From Ruminococcus flavefaciens (GTDB taxonomy: Bacteria > Bacillota_A > Clostridia > Oscillospirales > Ruminococcaceae), in NCBI GenBank assembly GCA_004556875.1, contig SFFP01000014.1, forward strand, positions 1 through 24,224: a DNA stretch of 24,224 nt. Reading direction: 5' to 3'. Position numbers and translations under genes: made by a program. Of the stretch, positions 15,043 through 22,848 are shown piece by piece (position 1 is the first letter of the stretch; each line of letters begins with the position of its first letter). The notes under the pieces are model-generated. The model made no database searches and was not told the origin of the DNA. It was given only the letters and a program-made list of their open reading frames with translations.

Positions 15043-17430
15043 TTATATCCAGAATGCGAACATTCTCTGTACTTCGTAAGCCATTTCGGGGAATTCTCTT
15101 GTGTACATATCAAAGCGGAAAGCCTGATTGAATTCCTGTACTCCGCCGACTATAAGTCCCCACATTACCGAGAACCACATAAAGCCTGTGATAAGCTTTT
15201 TCTTGGTCGGGTCATCAAGCTTGCTGTAGATGAAGAATATTATTGCATATGCACCGAGAAGTGACTGCCATGCAAAATCCACCATATAACGCACAGCGTA
15301 ACCGCTTTCCCATACAGAAGCCACGATGCCGAAAGGTATGATAAGGCATGGTACAGCGATATAAGCCGCTGTCAGGAGCTTGTGCTTTCTGCCGCCGCGG
15401 ACCTTTTTGAGAGCTTTTCCGCCGAGGATATATGCGAACATAGGCAGTGCAAGGAAGAAAAGTCCCGAGGTATTGGCTGTTGAGTTGAGGTCGGCGTAGA
15501 AGAAGCCGCCTGCATTGAGGAACTGGAAATCAGTTCCGATTATGGGGTACTGAGTCGTGAATACAGGTGGATTGAGGAAGTAGTTGTATAGCGCTATCCA
15601 CGAAAGTCTTGTGTGGAACTGAGTCCTTGTAAAGTCATTGATAGTCAGTGAATACTGTATTCCGAATTCAAAAGGCGAGCCGAAACGGTCAAAGTTATAC
15701 CACATCTGCACAAGACCTATGCAAGCCATAGGAAGTATCGCACAGAGAAGATAGCGTGTGCCCGAAGCGGTGAAGAGCTTCTTTTCGCCTTTTTTTCTGT
15801 TTTCTGAAAGCCTCGGCAGTGCAAGGAGCATGAAAAATGCCGCTGTTATGCAGTAGAGAACGAGTGTAGGTCTGCACAGAACAGCTATTGCGAACAGGAG
15901 CGAGGAAATTGCTGTCCTGCTTAAAATCGGCTTTTCAGTGCTTATTATGTTGGCTGAGAACATGAAATATACCGCCCATGTCAGCGCTGCGAAGCCTGCT
16001 GACATTGCAACCTCATAGAAAAGCGGTCTGCCGATGCTGAACCAGATACCGCTTACGGTCTGTATGAGTATAAGTCCTGCGATAGCTATGCCTGTAGGCG
16101 TTTTCGGGAATAATTTTCTCAGGAACGCGCCATAGAGCTTTGTAAGACCTATCATGCCTATGATAGCGAACAGGAGCACCGCCATAGAGTCGGGGAAGTA
16201 ATAGCCTGTAAGCTTGTGATATGGCAGGAACACCAGCACAACAGGAGCAATTCCGTAATAGCTGAAATACTGCTGATCAAAATATACGTGATCCCACTGA
16301 TAGCGGATATGAGCATCATCGAGAGCGTCGCTGTCATAAGGGTCGGGGAAGCTGTTGAGTTCATCTGTAGGCTCTGTGAGCAGGTGAGTGCTTCCGTGCT
16401 CAAAGGCTTCAACAAGCTCCTGAGTCATCTGATTACCCGACGGACGCTTCATTATATCTATAATTGAATAGTTGTCCATTTTCACAAATGTCACAACAAC
16501 AGCAATAAGGCAGGCGGCATCGGTGATAAGGACTGCTGCGATATGGAATATCCTCTTGTTCTTAGTAAAGCTGTGCTGCATGGTCTTGCTCTTCATCATG
16601 AGCTGCCACAGGCAGGCTGCGAAAACAATGAGGAATATTCTCGCCCATGAAATGCTCATAGGTATCTGCTTGTTGAAGGTAATGCCGTTTATATAGACGA
16701 TACCGCTGTCAAGTGGAGTAACTGCCACCTTGAGCTTGCTGACATTGCCTGAAAGATTGAGCTGTGTGTAATGGGAATGAGGCTTGCCCTTTATGAGAGT
16801 GTTCTCAGCGATAAGCTGTCTGTAGTCCTTATATCTTGTAGCGTCCATAGCGTCGATAGAAACTTCGGCGGCTTTTGTGCCGTCACCGAAGCTGATATCC
16901 ACGTAAACATCGGCAATTTCTTCATCTATGCCTTCAAATGTAAAGACTGTAGAGCGGTCACCGACTACTGCGATATTGTTATTCTCGGCGCGGTAATCCA
17001 CGTCCTTGCCCTGAGAACATTCCTCGGCAGTAAAGCTCATTTCGCCGTAGCTTCCGAACCACAGGCGGAATGTAGGGATATTGAAGACAGTAGCTTCAAG
17101 CACAGTTGCAATGAGAAGAGCCTTAACCGCAGTATGTACGGTGTGGTATTTCTTCTTTTTATTTGCTGTACACATCAGCATGGACAAGCCTGCCGCACCG
17201 CCGAGAAGCAGGAAAGCTCCCTTGTATTCGCTTATCTTTATAACGCCGATAGCCTCTGCGGCGGCGATAAAGATGAGGAGTACCGCAGTACATCTTGCGA
17301 TGCCGCGGAAACTTTTAGTCTTTTTTGAGGTCTTTGTGTTATTGTCGATGTCGCACTTTATCTCATGAAGAAAAACTGCGGTCACTGCGACAGAGACCGC
17401 AAACATTAAAACAAACAGGAACGTATTCAT
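15043..17430 (-). CDS. large polytopic membrane protein, GT-C glycosyltransferase-like
   Basis: A 795-residue protein with about a dozen hydrophobic segments. Three or four helices lie in the first 125 residues, then a soluble beta-rich domain (about 125-255), then a long helical bundle from 262 on. The stretch WDHVYFDQQYFSYYGIAP (379-396), after the acidic DPYDSDALDD (363-372), looks like the external loop of GT-C fold glycosyltransferases that use lipid-linked sugars. I cannot name the family with certainty, and the acidic residues are only candidates for catalysis. GGAG precedes the ATG. It sits 33 bases after tgt and 5 bases before the GIY-YIG gene, so it is expressed with tRNA-modification genes despite a probable envelope role. 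Confidence 0.75.
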   Translation of the reverse strand: MNTFLFVLMFAVSVAVTAVFLHEIKCDIDNNTKTSKKTKSFRGIARCTAVLLIFIAAAEAIGVIKISEYKGAFLLLGGAAGLSMLMCTANKKKKYHTVHTAVKALLIATVLEATVFNIPTFRLWFGSYGEMSFTAEECSQGKDVDYRAENNNIAVVGDRSTVFTFEGIDEEIADVYVDISFGDGTKAAEVSIDAMDATRYKDYRQLIAENTLIKGKPHSHYTQLNLSGNVSKLKVAVTPLDSGIVYINGITFNKQIPMSISWARIFLIVFAACLWQLMMKSKTMQHSFTKNKRIFHIAAVLITDAACLIAVVVTFVKMDNYSIIDIMKRPSGNQMTQELVEAFEHGSTHLLTEPTDELNSFPDPYDSDALDDAHIRYQWDHVYFDQQYFSYYGIAPVVLVFLPYHKLTGYYFPDSMAVLLFAIIGMIGLTKLYGAFLRKLFPKTPTGIAIAGLILIQTVSGIWFSIGRPLFYEVAMSAGFAALTWAVYFMFSANIISTEKPILSRTAISSLLFAIAVLCRPTLVLYCITAAFFMLLALPRLSENRKKGEKKLFTASGTRYLLCAILPMACIGLVQMWYNFDRFGSPFEFGIQYSLTINDFTRTQFHTRLSWIALYNYFLNPPVFTTQYPIIGTDFQFLNAGGFFYADLNSTANTSGLFFLALPMFAYILGGKALKKVRGGRKHKLLTAAYIAVPCLIIPFGIVASVWESGYAVRYMVDFAWQSLLGAYAIIFFIYSKLDDPTKKKLITGFMWFSVMWGLIVGGVQEFNQAFRFDMYTREFPEMAYEVQRMFAFWI

Positions 17431-17463
17431 ATAAACTCCGTATTTCGGCGCAATGCCGTGATA

Positions 17464-18594
17464 TTATATTCTTGTTGCGAGAAGCTGGGAATATTTTCCG
17501 CGGAACTGCTCGAAACGGTCTTCATCAATAGCTTCTCTTATCTTTTCGGTAAGAGTATTGTAGAAGTAAAGGTTGTGCTGTACTGCGAGTCTGCCTGCAA
17601 GCTGTTCATTTGCCTTGAACAGGTGGCGTATATAAGCGCGGCTGAAATTGCGGCAGGTCGGGCAGTCGCACTGCTCGTCAACAGGTCTCGGGTCGGTCTC
17701 ATAGCACTTGTTACCCAGGTGCATGATGCCGCTCCATGTAAAGACGGTGGCGTGACGTGCGTTTCTGCTCGGCATTACGCAGTCGAACATATCCACACCT
17801 CTTGCGACAGCCTCGATGATATTTGACGGAGTACCTACTCCCATAAGGTATCGCGGCTTGTTCACAGGCATATACGGCTCAACAACTTCGATAATGCGGT
17901 ACATTTCCTCGGTAGCCTCACCGACTGCAAGACCGCCTATTGCATAGCCGTCAAGGTCAAGCTTGGCGATGTCCTCCATATGCTTTATGCGCAGGTCATC
18001 GAAGGTAGAACCCTGATTTATGCCGAATAGCATCTGGTGTTTGTTTATGGTATCGGGCAGGCTGTTGAGTCTTGCCATTTCCTCCTTACAGCGTATGAGC
18101 CAGCGTGTCGTGCGCTCGATAGAGTCGGCAACATACTTGTAAGGCGAAGGATTTTCGATACATTCATCAAATGCCATAGCGATAGTGGAAGCCAGATTGG
18201 ACTGTATCTGCATACTTTCCTCAGGTCCCATAAAAATGCGGTGACCGTCTATATGAGAGGCGAAGTAAACGCCCTCTTCCTTTATCTTTCTGAGCTTTGC
18301 CAGTGAGAACACCTGAAAGCCGCCGCTGTCCGTAAGTATAGGCTTATCCCAGTTCATAAACTTATGAAGACCGCCCATCTGCTTTACGATGTGGTCGCCT
18401 GGACGGAGATGAAGATGATAGGTATTGCAAAGCTCTACCTGAGTTTTCAGTCCCTTCAGGTCAACTGATGATATACCGCCCTTGATAGCGGCGGCGGTGC
18501 CGACGTTCATAAAGCAAGGGGTCTGGAAAGTACCGTGAACGGTCTCAAAAGAGCCGCGGCGGGCTTTTTTATCGGTTTTTAAAAGTGTGAATAT
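17464..18594 (-). CDS. tgt: queuine/preQ1 tRNA-ribosyltransferase with apparent AUA start
   Basis: Tgt swaps guanine-34 of GUN-anticodon tRNAs for preQ1. The first ATG (18510) would give 348 residues and remove a conserved part. Upstream the same frame continues without a stop and reads FTLLKTDKKARRG then SFETVHGTFQTPCF, which matches the family N-terminus. The only start-like codon in place is ATA at 18592-18594, 5 bases after AAAGGAG; no ATG, GTG or TTG exists between the upstream stop and 18510. This gives 376 residues. In that numbering the general acid/base aspartate is D89 (TDSGGFQ), the nucleophile D271 (MFDCVMPSR), and the zinc ligands C309, C311, C314 and H324. QGS replaces the common QGG, as in Zymomonas Tgt (from memory). 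Confidence 0.9.
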   Translation of the reverse strand: MFTLLKTDKKARRGSFETVHGTFQTPCFMNVGTAAAIKGGISSVDLKGLKTQVELCNTYHLHLRPGDHIVKQMGGLHKFMNWDKPILTDSGGFQVFSLAKLRKIKEEGVYFASHIDGHRIFMGPEESMQIQSNLASTIAMAFDECIENPSPYKYVADSIERTTRWLIRCKEEMARLNSLPDTINKHQMLFGINQGSTFDDLRIKHMEDIAKLDLDGYAIGGLAVGEATEEMYRIIEVVEPYMPVNKPRYLMGVGTPSNIIEAVARGVDMFDCVMPSRNARHATVFTWSGIMHLGNKCYETDPRPVDEQCDCPTCRNFSRAYIRHLFKANEQLAGRLAVQHNLYFYNTLTEKIREAIDEDRFEQFRGKYSQLLATRI

Positions 18595-18599
18595 AGTCG

Positions 18600-18606
18600 C
18601 TCCTTT
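18600..18606 (-). promoter_or_regulatory. ribosome binding site that fixes the AUA start of tgt
   Basis: AAAGGAG on the minus strand, 5 bases before the ATA codon. Nothing similar lies in front of the ATG at 18510 (upstream bases are TTGCTTT), so it supports initiation at ATA. Confidence 0.75.
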
Positions 18607-18650
18607 ATATTTTTATTGAGAAACACAGATCGTATGCAGGTGCATAGATA

Positions 18651-19028
18651 TCAGTCGAGGTCAAAGAGCTTTCCTGTGTCGGGATTTCTGCTCTCCTGAC
18701 GGCCGTAGAAGCCGATAAGCTCCTTTTTATCGTTTCTTATAGCGAGGATGTACATATCCATATTTGCCTTATCGTCATGGAAAGCGAATACGCGGTTGTT
18801 GCTGCCGCTTTCTTTGAACCATTCTACTGACATACGCACCATACTCATCATTTCCTCGTTCATAAATACTTCAAGGTGCTTGCCAAGAAGCTTAGGGCCT
18901 GATTTGTAATATGTAACAGCCGAGGGATTAACATATATTATTTTGTAATCCAGATCGCATATTATGATAGGGCCTTCCTCTGAATCAACGATTCCTTTGA
19001 AAAAATCTGTGAGATTTAATTCTGTCAT
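18651..19028 (-). CDS. single-PAS-domain protein (second of a tandem pair)
   Basis: A 125-residue protein made of one PAS sensor domain and nothing else. Landmarks are IIICDLDYKIIYVNPSAVTYY (PAS core strand and helix), VEWFKES, a FHDDKA turn and LIGFYGRQESR at the end. Its pattern parallels the upstream neighbour step by step, so the two are paralogues. No kinase, GGDEF or DNA-binding part is present, so it must act through a partner. Two in-frame ATGs exist; 19028 is 10 bases after AAGGAG, whereas 19034 is only 4, so 19028 is preferred. It lies 14 bases after the first PAS gene and 56 bases before the tgt start. Ligand and partner are unknown. Confidence 0.8.
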   Translation of the reverse strand: MTELNLTDFFKGIVDSEEGPIIICDLDYKIIYVNPSAVTYYKSGPKLLGKHLEVFMNEEMMSMVRMSVEWFKESGSNNRVFAFHDDKANMDMYILAIRNDKKELIGFYGRQESRNPDTGKLFDLD

Positions 19029-19042
19029 GATCATGATGCTCC

Positions 19043-19426
19043 TTAATCTATAGTTGTGTATGGGGTGCTTTCATCGTATCTGCGCGACATATGACGGCTG
19101 CAAAAACCAATGAGTTTTCCGTCATTTCCTCTCAGTGCGCACATATAGATGTCTTTAGCATTATTAGAGTCGTGGACTGCAAGAAGCTTGTTTTGAGTAA
19201 CGTCTTCTTTAAACCATTCGATAACCATATCCACCTTGCTTTTTGCTTCTTCATCGATAAAACTGGTCAGCAGTCTGCCTGTCAGGTCTTTTCCGCCGTA
19301 TTTGCTGTATGCTTCTTCAGCGGCAGGATTGATATATTTTATCCTGTAGTCCATATCGCACATCACGAGCGGAAATTCTTCTGTGTCCGCATAGCTTTTC
19401 AATAGATAGTATAAGTTTGAATCCAT
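19043..19426 (-). CDS. single-PAS-domain protein (first of a tandem pair)
   Basis: A 127-residue single PAS domain: LVMCDMDYRIKYINPAAEEAY, VIEWFKED, AVHDSNN and KLIGFCSRHMSR in the same order as the next gene. A longer frame starts at 19480, but that would overlap queA; the ATG at 19426 has GGGGGGAAAG about 9 bases upstream. There is no output domain. Unlike its neighbour it has CSRHMS rather than YGRQES near the end, so cofactor contacts may differ. It lies 28 bases after queA. A small sensor protein is the reasonable reading; function is unknown. Confidence 0.8.
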   Translation of the reverse strand: MDSNLYYLLKSYADTEEFPLVMCDMDYRIKYINPAAEEAYSKYGGKDLTGRLLTSFIDEEAKSKVDMVIEWFKEDVTQNKLLAVHDSNNAKDIYMCALRGNDGKLIGFCSRHMSRRYDESTPYTTID

Positions 19427-19454
19427 TATTAAATCTTTCCCCCCAATAAGATAA

Positions 19455-20486
19455 TTATAGTATGCACATACAGTCTCCAAAGCTGAAGAAGCGATATTTT
19501 TCGTTTACAGCGATCTTGTATGCGTTCATTGTGTTTTCATATCCCATGAAAGCGGATACAAGCATGATGAGCGTGCTTTCGGGAAGATGAAAATTTGTGA
19601 TAAGTCCGTCTATACATTTGAATTCATAGGACGGGTAGATAAATATGTCTGTATAGCCTTCATGTTCGGAAATATCTCCGTAAAAGCTTGCGACGCTTTC
19701 AAGTGTTCGGCAGGTAGTAGTACCTACAGCGATTACTCTTCCGCCGTTTTTCTTTGTCTCATTGATGAGATCGGCAGTCTCTTTAGGCAGGAAATAATGC
19801 TCGCTGTGCATTTTGTGGTCGAGAACGTTGTCCTCCTTGACGGGACGGAAAGTTCCAAGACCGACATGAAGCGTCACGAAGGCGGTCTTTATGCCCCGTG
19901 AGCGAAGGTCGTCAAGCATTTCGGGAGTGAAGTGCAGACCTGCTGTAGGTGCGGCGGCTGAACCAAGCTCCTTTGAGTAAACTGTCTGATAGCGTTCGCG
20001 GTTTTCCAGCTTTTCCTTGATGTAAGGCGGAAGGGGCATCTGTCCCACGTCTTCAAGGGCAGTGAAGAAGTTTCCATCACATTCAAACTTGACGATGCGG
20101 TTTCCGTCGTCCTTGACTTCCACTACTTCAGCGACGAGCCTTCCGCCGCCGAATGAGAAACGAGTACCCACCTTTGCCTTTTTTCCGGGACGGCAGATTA
20201 TCTCCCAGAGCTTGTCGCCCTTCTGTTCAAGCAGAAGAAACTCGATAAATGTCTGATTGCCGACCTTTTCGCCGTAAAGCCTTGCAGGGATAACACGAGA
20301 GTCGTTCATAACAAGCAAGTCACCCTCTTTGAGGTGGTCGCATAGATTATAGAAGTGGTCGTGAGTTATTGCTCCCGTCTGTCTGTCAACGCACATCATG
20401 CGCGAAGCGTTTCGCGGCTCTATGGGAGTCTGTGCAATAAGCTCCTCAGGAAGATCATAGTAAAAATCCGATTTAAGTAATTCCAT
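19455..20486 (-). CDS. queA: S-adenosylmethionine:tRNA ribosyltransferase-isomerase
   Basis: A 343-residue QueA, which moves the ribosyl part of S-adenosylmethionine onto preQ1 in tRNA to make epoxyqueuosine, the step after Tgt. Family hallmarks are FYYDLPEELIAQTPIEPR (8-25), LVMNDSRVIPARL, AAPTAGLHFTPE, HVGLGTFRPV, MHSEHYFLP, and near the end LITNFHLPESTLIMLVSAF. The ATG follows an AGGAGC site, 11 bases after the AlkD-like gene. tgt lies 0.9 kb downstream, so both preQ1-dependent steps are on one apparent transcript, split by two PAS genes. Confidence 0.97.
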   Translation of the reverse strand: MELLKSDFYYDLPEELIAQTPIEPRNASRMMCVDRQTGAITHDHFYNLCDHLKEGDLLVMNDSRVIPARLYGEKVGNQTFIEFLLLEQKGDKLWEIICRPGKKAKVGTRFSFGGGRLVAEVVEVKDDGNRIVKFECDGNFFTALEDVGQMPLPPYIKEKLENRERYQTVYSKELGSAAAPTAGLHFTPEMLDDLRSRGIKTAFVTLHVGLGTFRPVKEDNVLDHKMHSEHYFLPKETADLINETKKNGGRVIAVGTTTCRTLESVASFYGDISEHEGYTDIFIYPSYEFKCIDGLITNFHLPESTLIMLVSAFMGYENTMNAYKIAVNEKYRFFSFGDCMCIL

Positions 20487-20497
20487 TCATATGCTCC

Positions 20498-21184
20498 TTA
20501 TACTTTAAGTGTGCGCAGGTACTGCTTGTGTTCGTCTGTTACGCGGAAGCTTTCGCAGGCTTTTTGTATAGCCTTGTTGTGAGTCCATTTGTCGAGACGC
20601 TTCTGCTCTATGTAAGGCAGGATCTCATCGTAATTCTTTACAAGTGCCTCGGCAAAGTACCACGCGCGCATCATATTTATGTAATACTCATCTGAACTTA
20701 CTGCTGTAACTCTGTCAGCATATTCAGTGAGGAAGTTTTCGCCGAGAAAATGTTTCATAAGTACGCCTATTGCAAATCTTAATGTATAGGTGTGGTCAGA
20801 GCAGAGCCATTTATCTGCAAGAGAAATAAGTTCACTGCGGTGCTTTGCGAATATTTTCGGACAAAGCTGGTCACAGGTCGCCCAGTTGTCAACATAGGGA
20901 AGGAATTCTTCCAGCAGAGCTATACAGCGCTGAAAGTCCTTTTCCTCTGAGATGATGAACGAATGGAGCTGGTCCTCTTCAAAAAATCTGTGTGGAAGTG
21001 AAGCAAGAAACCCATCGGTATCGCTTCTTTTGCGCACCTCTTTTGCAAGCTTTTTCAGCTCGGGAGTTTTCACGCCGATGAAGTGGTCAGTGCTGTGAGT
21101 GGGAACGAGTTTTTGCATAAATACAGCATACTTCTGATTTTTCATTTCAAGAAGAGCCGCTTCTATATCGGTGAGGCTACTCAT
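20498..21184 (-). CDS. DNA alkylation repair protein (AlkD-like HEAT-repeat)
   Basis: A 228-residue protein with the AlkD/DNA_alkylation pattern. VGVKTPELKKLAKEV-like text (IGVKTPELKKLAKEV), EEDQLHSFII, LPYVDNWATCDQLCPKIF (94-111) and TLRFAIGVLMKHFL show stacked helical repeats with the conserved DNWATCD turn. AlkD removes 3- or 7-alkyl purines without flipping the base; whether this member keeps the activity cannot be seen. AAAGGA lies upstream of the ATG. It is the first gene of the minus-strand series, divergent from the lysine operon, with queA 11 bases behind. Confidence 0.9.
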   Translation of the reverse strand: MSSLTDIEAALLEMKNQKYAVFMQKLVPTHSTDHFIGVKTPELKKLAKEVRKRSDTDGFLASLPHRFFEEDQLHSFIISEEKDFQRCIALLEEFLPYVDNWATCDQLCPKIFAKHRSELISLADKWLCSDHTYTLRFAIGVLMKHFLGENFLTEYADRVTAVSSDEYYINMMRAWYFAEALVKNYDEILPYIEQKRLDKWTHNKAIQKACESFRVTDEHKQYLRTLKV

Positions 21185-21207
21185 AAGGACAGTCCTTTCA
21201 AATAATT

Positions 21208-21236
21208 TTTGTAAAATTTGCGAAAACTGTTGACAA
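21208..21236 (-). promoter_or_regulatory. possible promoter of alkD-queA-tgt series
   Basis: On the minus strand TTGTCA (21231-21236) and TACAAA (21208-21213) with a 17-base spacer. The -10 box is weak (4 of 6). The -35 box overlaps that of the divergent lysine operon. Confidence 0.4.
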
Positions 21237-21258
21237 TGGGGCGGTAAAGTGCTATTAT
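21230..21258 (+). promoter_or_regulatory. promoter of the lysine/DAP operon
   Basis: TTGACA (21230-21235) and TATTAT (21253-21258) with a 17-base spacer. The expected start near 21265 falls right at the beginning of the riboswitch. Confidence 0.85.
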
Positions 21259-21266
21259 AGTTACAA

Positions 21267-21426
21267 GGTAGAGGCGCGGCTGCGAAAAGTACCTGTACAC
21301 GGGACGACCCGTCCGATGGTGTTCAGCGAAAGGCAATGCCGCCGAAGAGCTGTTTTTGGTAAACTCAGCTCTGGCTGCACACTTAACAGGTCTGCAGCTG
21401 TCATCATGCTTTGATGGAGAGCTATC
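21267..21426 (+). ncRNA. lysine riboswitch (L box)
   Basis: About 160 bases with the order of conserved blocks of the lysine aptamer: AGAGGCGCG near the 5' end, AAAAGTACC, GCCGCCGAAG (21338-21347), CTGGCTGCAC (21371-21380), and the closing TTTGATGGAGAGCTATC. P1 pairs GGTAG (21267-21271) with CTATC (21422-21426), and a lateral stem pairs AGAGCTG (21346-21352) with CAGCTCT (21366-21372). A terminator lies 50 bases downstream and asd just after it, so lysine binding should favour early termination. An open frame on the opposite strand here is a by-product of the structure. Confidence 0.93.
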
Positions 21427-21473
21427 GGCATATTCGTATATGATATGTCAACATTTCTATTATAACGCATGAT

Positions 21474-21496
21474 GAGCCGGTTTGCAACCGGTTTTT
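21474..21496 (+). terminator. riboswitch-controlled terminator
   Basis: CCGGTT (21477-21482) and AACCGG (21486-21491), extendable by wobble pairs to 21474, 3-base loop, then TTTTTGTTATTTT. It sits between the lysine aptamer and asd, as expected for transcriptional attenuation. Confidence 0.85.
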
Positions 21497-21533
21497 GTTA
21501 TTTTATGGAAAATTTTTTTAAGGAGAGGCTAAT

Positions 21534-22613
21534 ATGAAACAGTATAACGTAGGTATTATAGGCGCAACGGGCATGGTAGGACAGAGATTTGCAACTCTGC
21601 TCGAAAACCATCCGTGGTTCAATGTAAAGGTGCTTGCAGCTTCACCAAGAAGCGCAGGTCAGACATATGAGCAGGCAGCAGGCAGCCGCTGGAAGATGGC
21701 AGTTCCTATGCCTGCAGCAATGAAGGACATGATCCTCATGGACGCTACATCTGATATTGAAAAGATCGCAGGCATGGTAGATTTCTGCTTCTGCGCAGTT
21801 GATATGAAGAAGGACGAGATCAAGGCTCTTGAAGAGGCTTATGCAAAGGCTGAGTGCCCTATCGTTTCCAACAACTCCGCACACAGATTTACACCTGATG
21901 TTCCAATGGTAGTGCCTGAGATCAATCCTGAGCACATCGAGATCATCAAGGCTCAGAGAGAGCGTCTCGGTACAAAGAGGGGCTTTATCGCAGTTAAGTC
22001 AAACTGCTCTATCCAGAGCTATGTTCCCGCACTTCACCCACTGAGAAAGTTCGGCCTCAAGAACGTACTGGCTTGTACTTATCAGGCAATTTCAGGTGCA
22101 GGCAAGAATTTCGAGACATGGCCGGAAATGGTAGATAACCTTATCCCGTTCATCGGCGGTGAGGAAGAGAAGTCAGAGCAGGAGCCGCTCAAGGTATGGG
22201 GCGAGATCAAGGGCAACGAGATCGTAAAGGCAACAGCTCCTAACATCACAACACAGTGTCTCCGTGTTCCTGTATCAGACGGACACACAGCTGCTGTATT
22301 TGTAACATTCGAGAACAAGCCTTCAAAGGAAGAGATACTTCAGCTCTGGAAGGACTTCAAGGGCGTTCCTCAGGAGCTTGAGCTTCCAAGCGCACCAAAG
22401 CAGTTCATCCACTACTTTGAGGAGGACGATCGTCCGCAGGCTAAGCTTGACAGAAATATCGAAGGCGGTATGGCTGTTTCTACAGGCCGTCTCAGAGAGG
22501 ATACACAGTACGATTACAAGTTCGTATGCCTTTCACATAATACACTCAGAGGTGCAGCAGGCGGCGGCGTACTCCTCGCTGAGCTCCTCGCAGCAAAGGG
22601 CTATTTTGATTAA
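21534..22613 (+). CDS. asd: aspartate-semialdehyde dehydrogenase
   Basis: A 359-residue enzyme that reduces aspartyl phosphate to aspartate semialdehyde, the branch point to lysine, methionine and threonine. NADP-binding GATGMVGQRF lies at residues 10-19. The catalytic cysteine is C158 in VKSNCSIQ, and H251 in SDGHTAAV is the acid/base. SNNSAHR and PMVVPEINP mark the fungal/archaeal-type ASADH branch, also found in many Clostridia, rather than the E. coli type. AAGGAGAGG precedes the ATG. It is the first gene under the lysine riboswitch. Confidence 0.96.
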   Translation: MKQYNVGIIGATGMVGQRFATLLENHPWFNVKVLAASPRSAGQTYEQAAGSRWKMAVPMPAAMKDMILMDATSDIEKIAGMVDFCFCAVDMKKDEIKALEEAYAKAECPIVSNNSAHRFTPDVPMVVPEINPEHIEIIKAQRERLGTKRGFIAVKSNCSIQSYVPALHPLRKFGLKNVLACTYQAISGAGKNFETWPEMVDNLIPFIGGEEEKSEQEPLKVWGEIKGNEIVKATAPNITTQCLRVPVSDGHTAAVFVTFENKPSKEEILQLWKDFKGVPQELELPSAPKQFIHYFEEDDRPQAKLDRNIEGGMAVSTGRLREDTQYDYKFVCLSHNTLRGAAGGGVLLAELLAAKGYFD

Positions 22614-22848
22614 GCGGGGAGCTCCCGCCGGCATCCACGTTGCCGCTCGTAAACTCGCTCACTTTCATCAGAATTGAAAGTATGATATCGCTTACGGCGC
22701 AAATGGTATCCCGAATTATATGAACGAAACTGAATAGAGAACGCCGACGCTTACAGCTGCACGTATCCTTGGACTTCGGACGTATTCCTGTACTATAGGC
22801 AGTTGCACGGCGTTCCCTGCATTTTAATTATTACGAAGGGAAAAAGCT
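22614..22848 (+). other. structured 235-base spacer between asd and dapA
   Basis: No gene is visible. A GCGGG/CCCGC hairpin (22614-22628) begins right after the asd stop codon. Further on, perfect arms GAACGCCG (22739-22746) and CGGCGTTC (22808-22815) enclose about 60 bases that can fold again; CAGCTGCACG and CAGTTGCACG are near-repeats inside it. TTGGAC (22769-22774) and TACTAT (22791-22796), 16 bases apart, could be a weak internal promoter. The dapA ribosome binding site GAAGGG follows. Confidence 0.5.

Noticed and set aside
17161..17328. Plus-strand open frames over the large membrane-protein gene (for example 16771-17328)
   Set aside because: They are opposite a long, continuous membrane protein frame with a ribosome binding site, and show no domain.
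18542..18572. A GC-rich stem with T tract on the plus strand (GCCGCGGC followed by TTTTTT), looking like a terminator
   Set aside because: It falls inside the N-terminal coding part of tgt and no plus-strand gene lies upstream; it reflects AAA, GCC and CGC codons.
19427..19480. Longer start for the first PAS gene
   Set aside because: It would overlap the end of queA, and the extra residues do not fit the paralogue; the ATG at 19426 has a clear ribosome binding site.
21261..21470. Open frame on the minus strand over the riboswitch
   Set aside because: The plus strand is a clear lysine aptamer; the frame has no ribosome binding site and no family.
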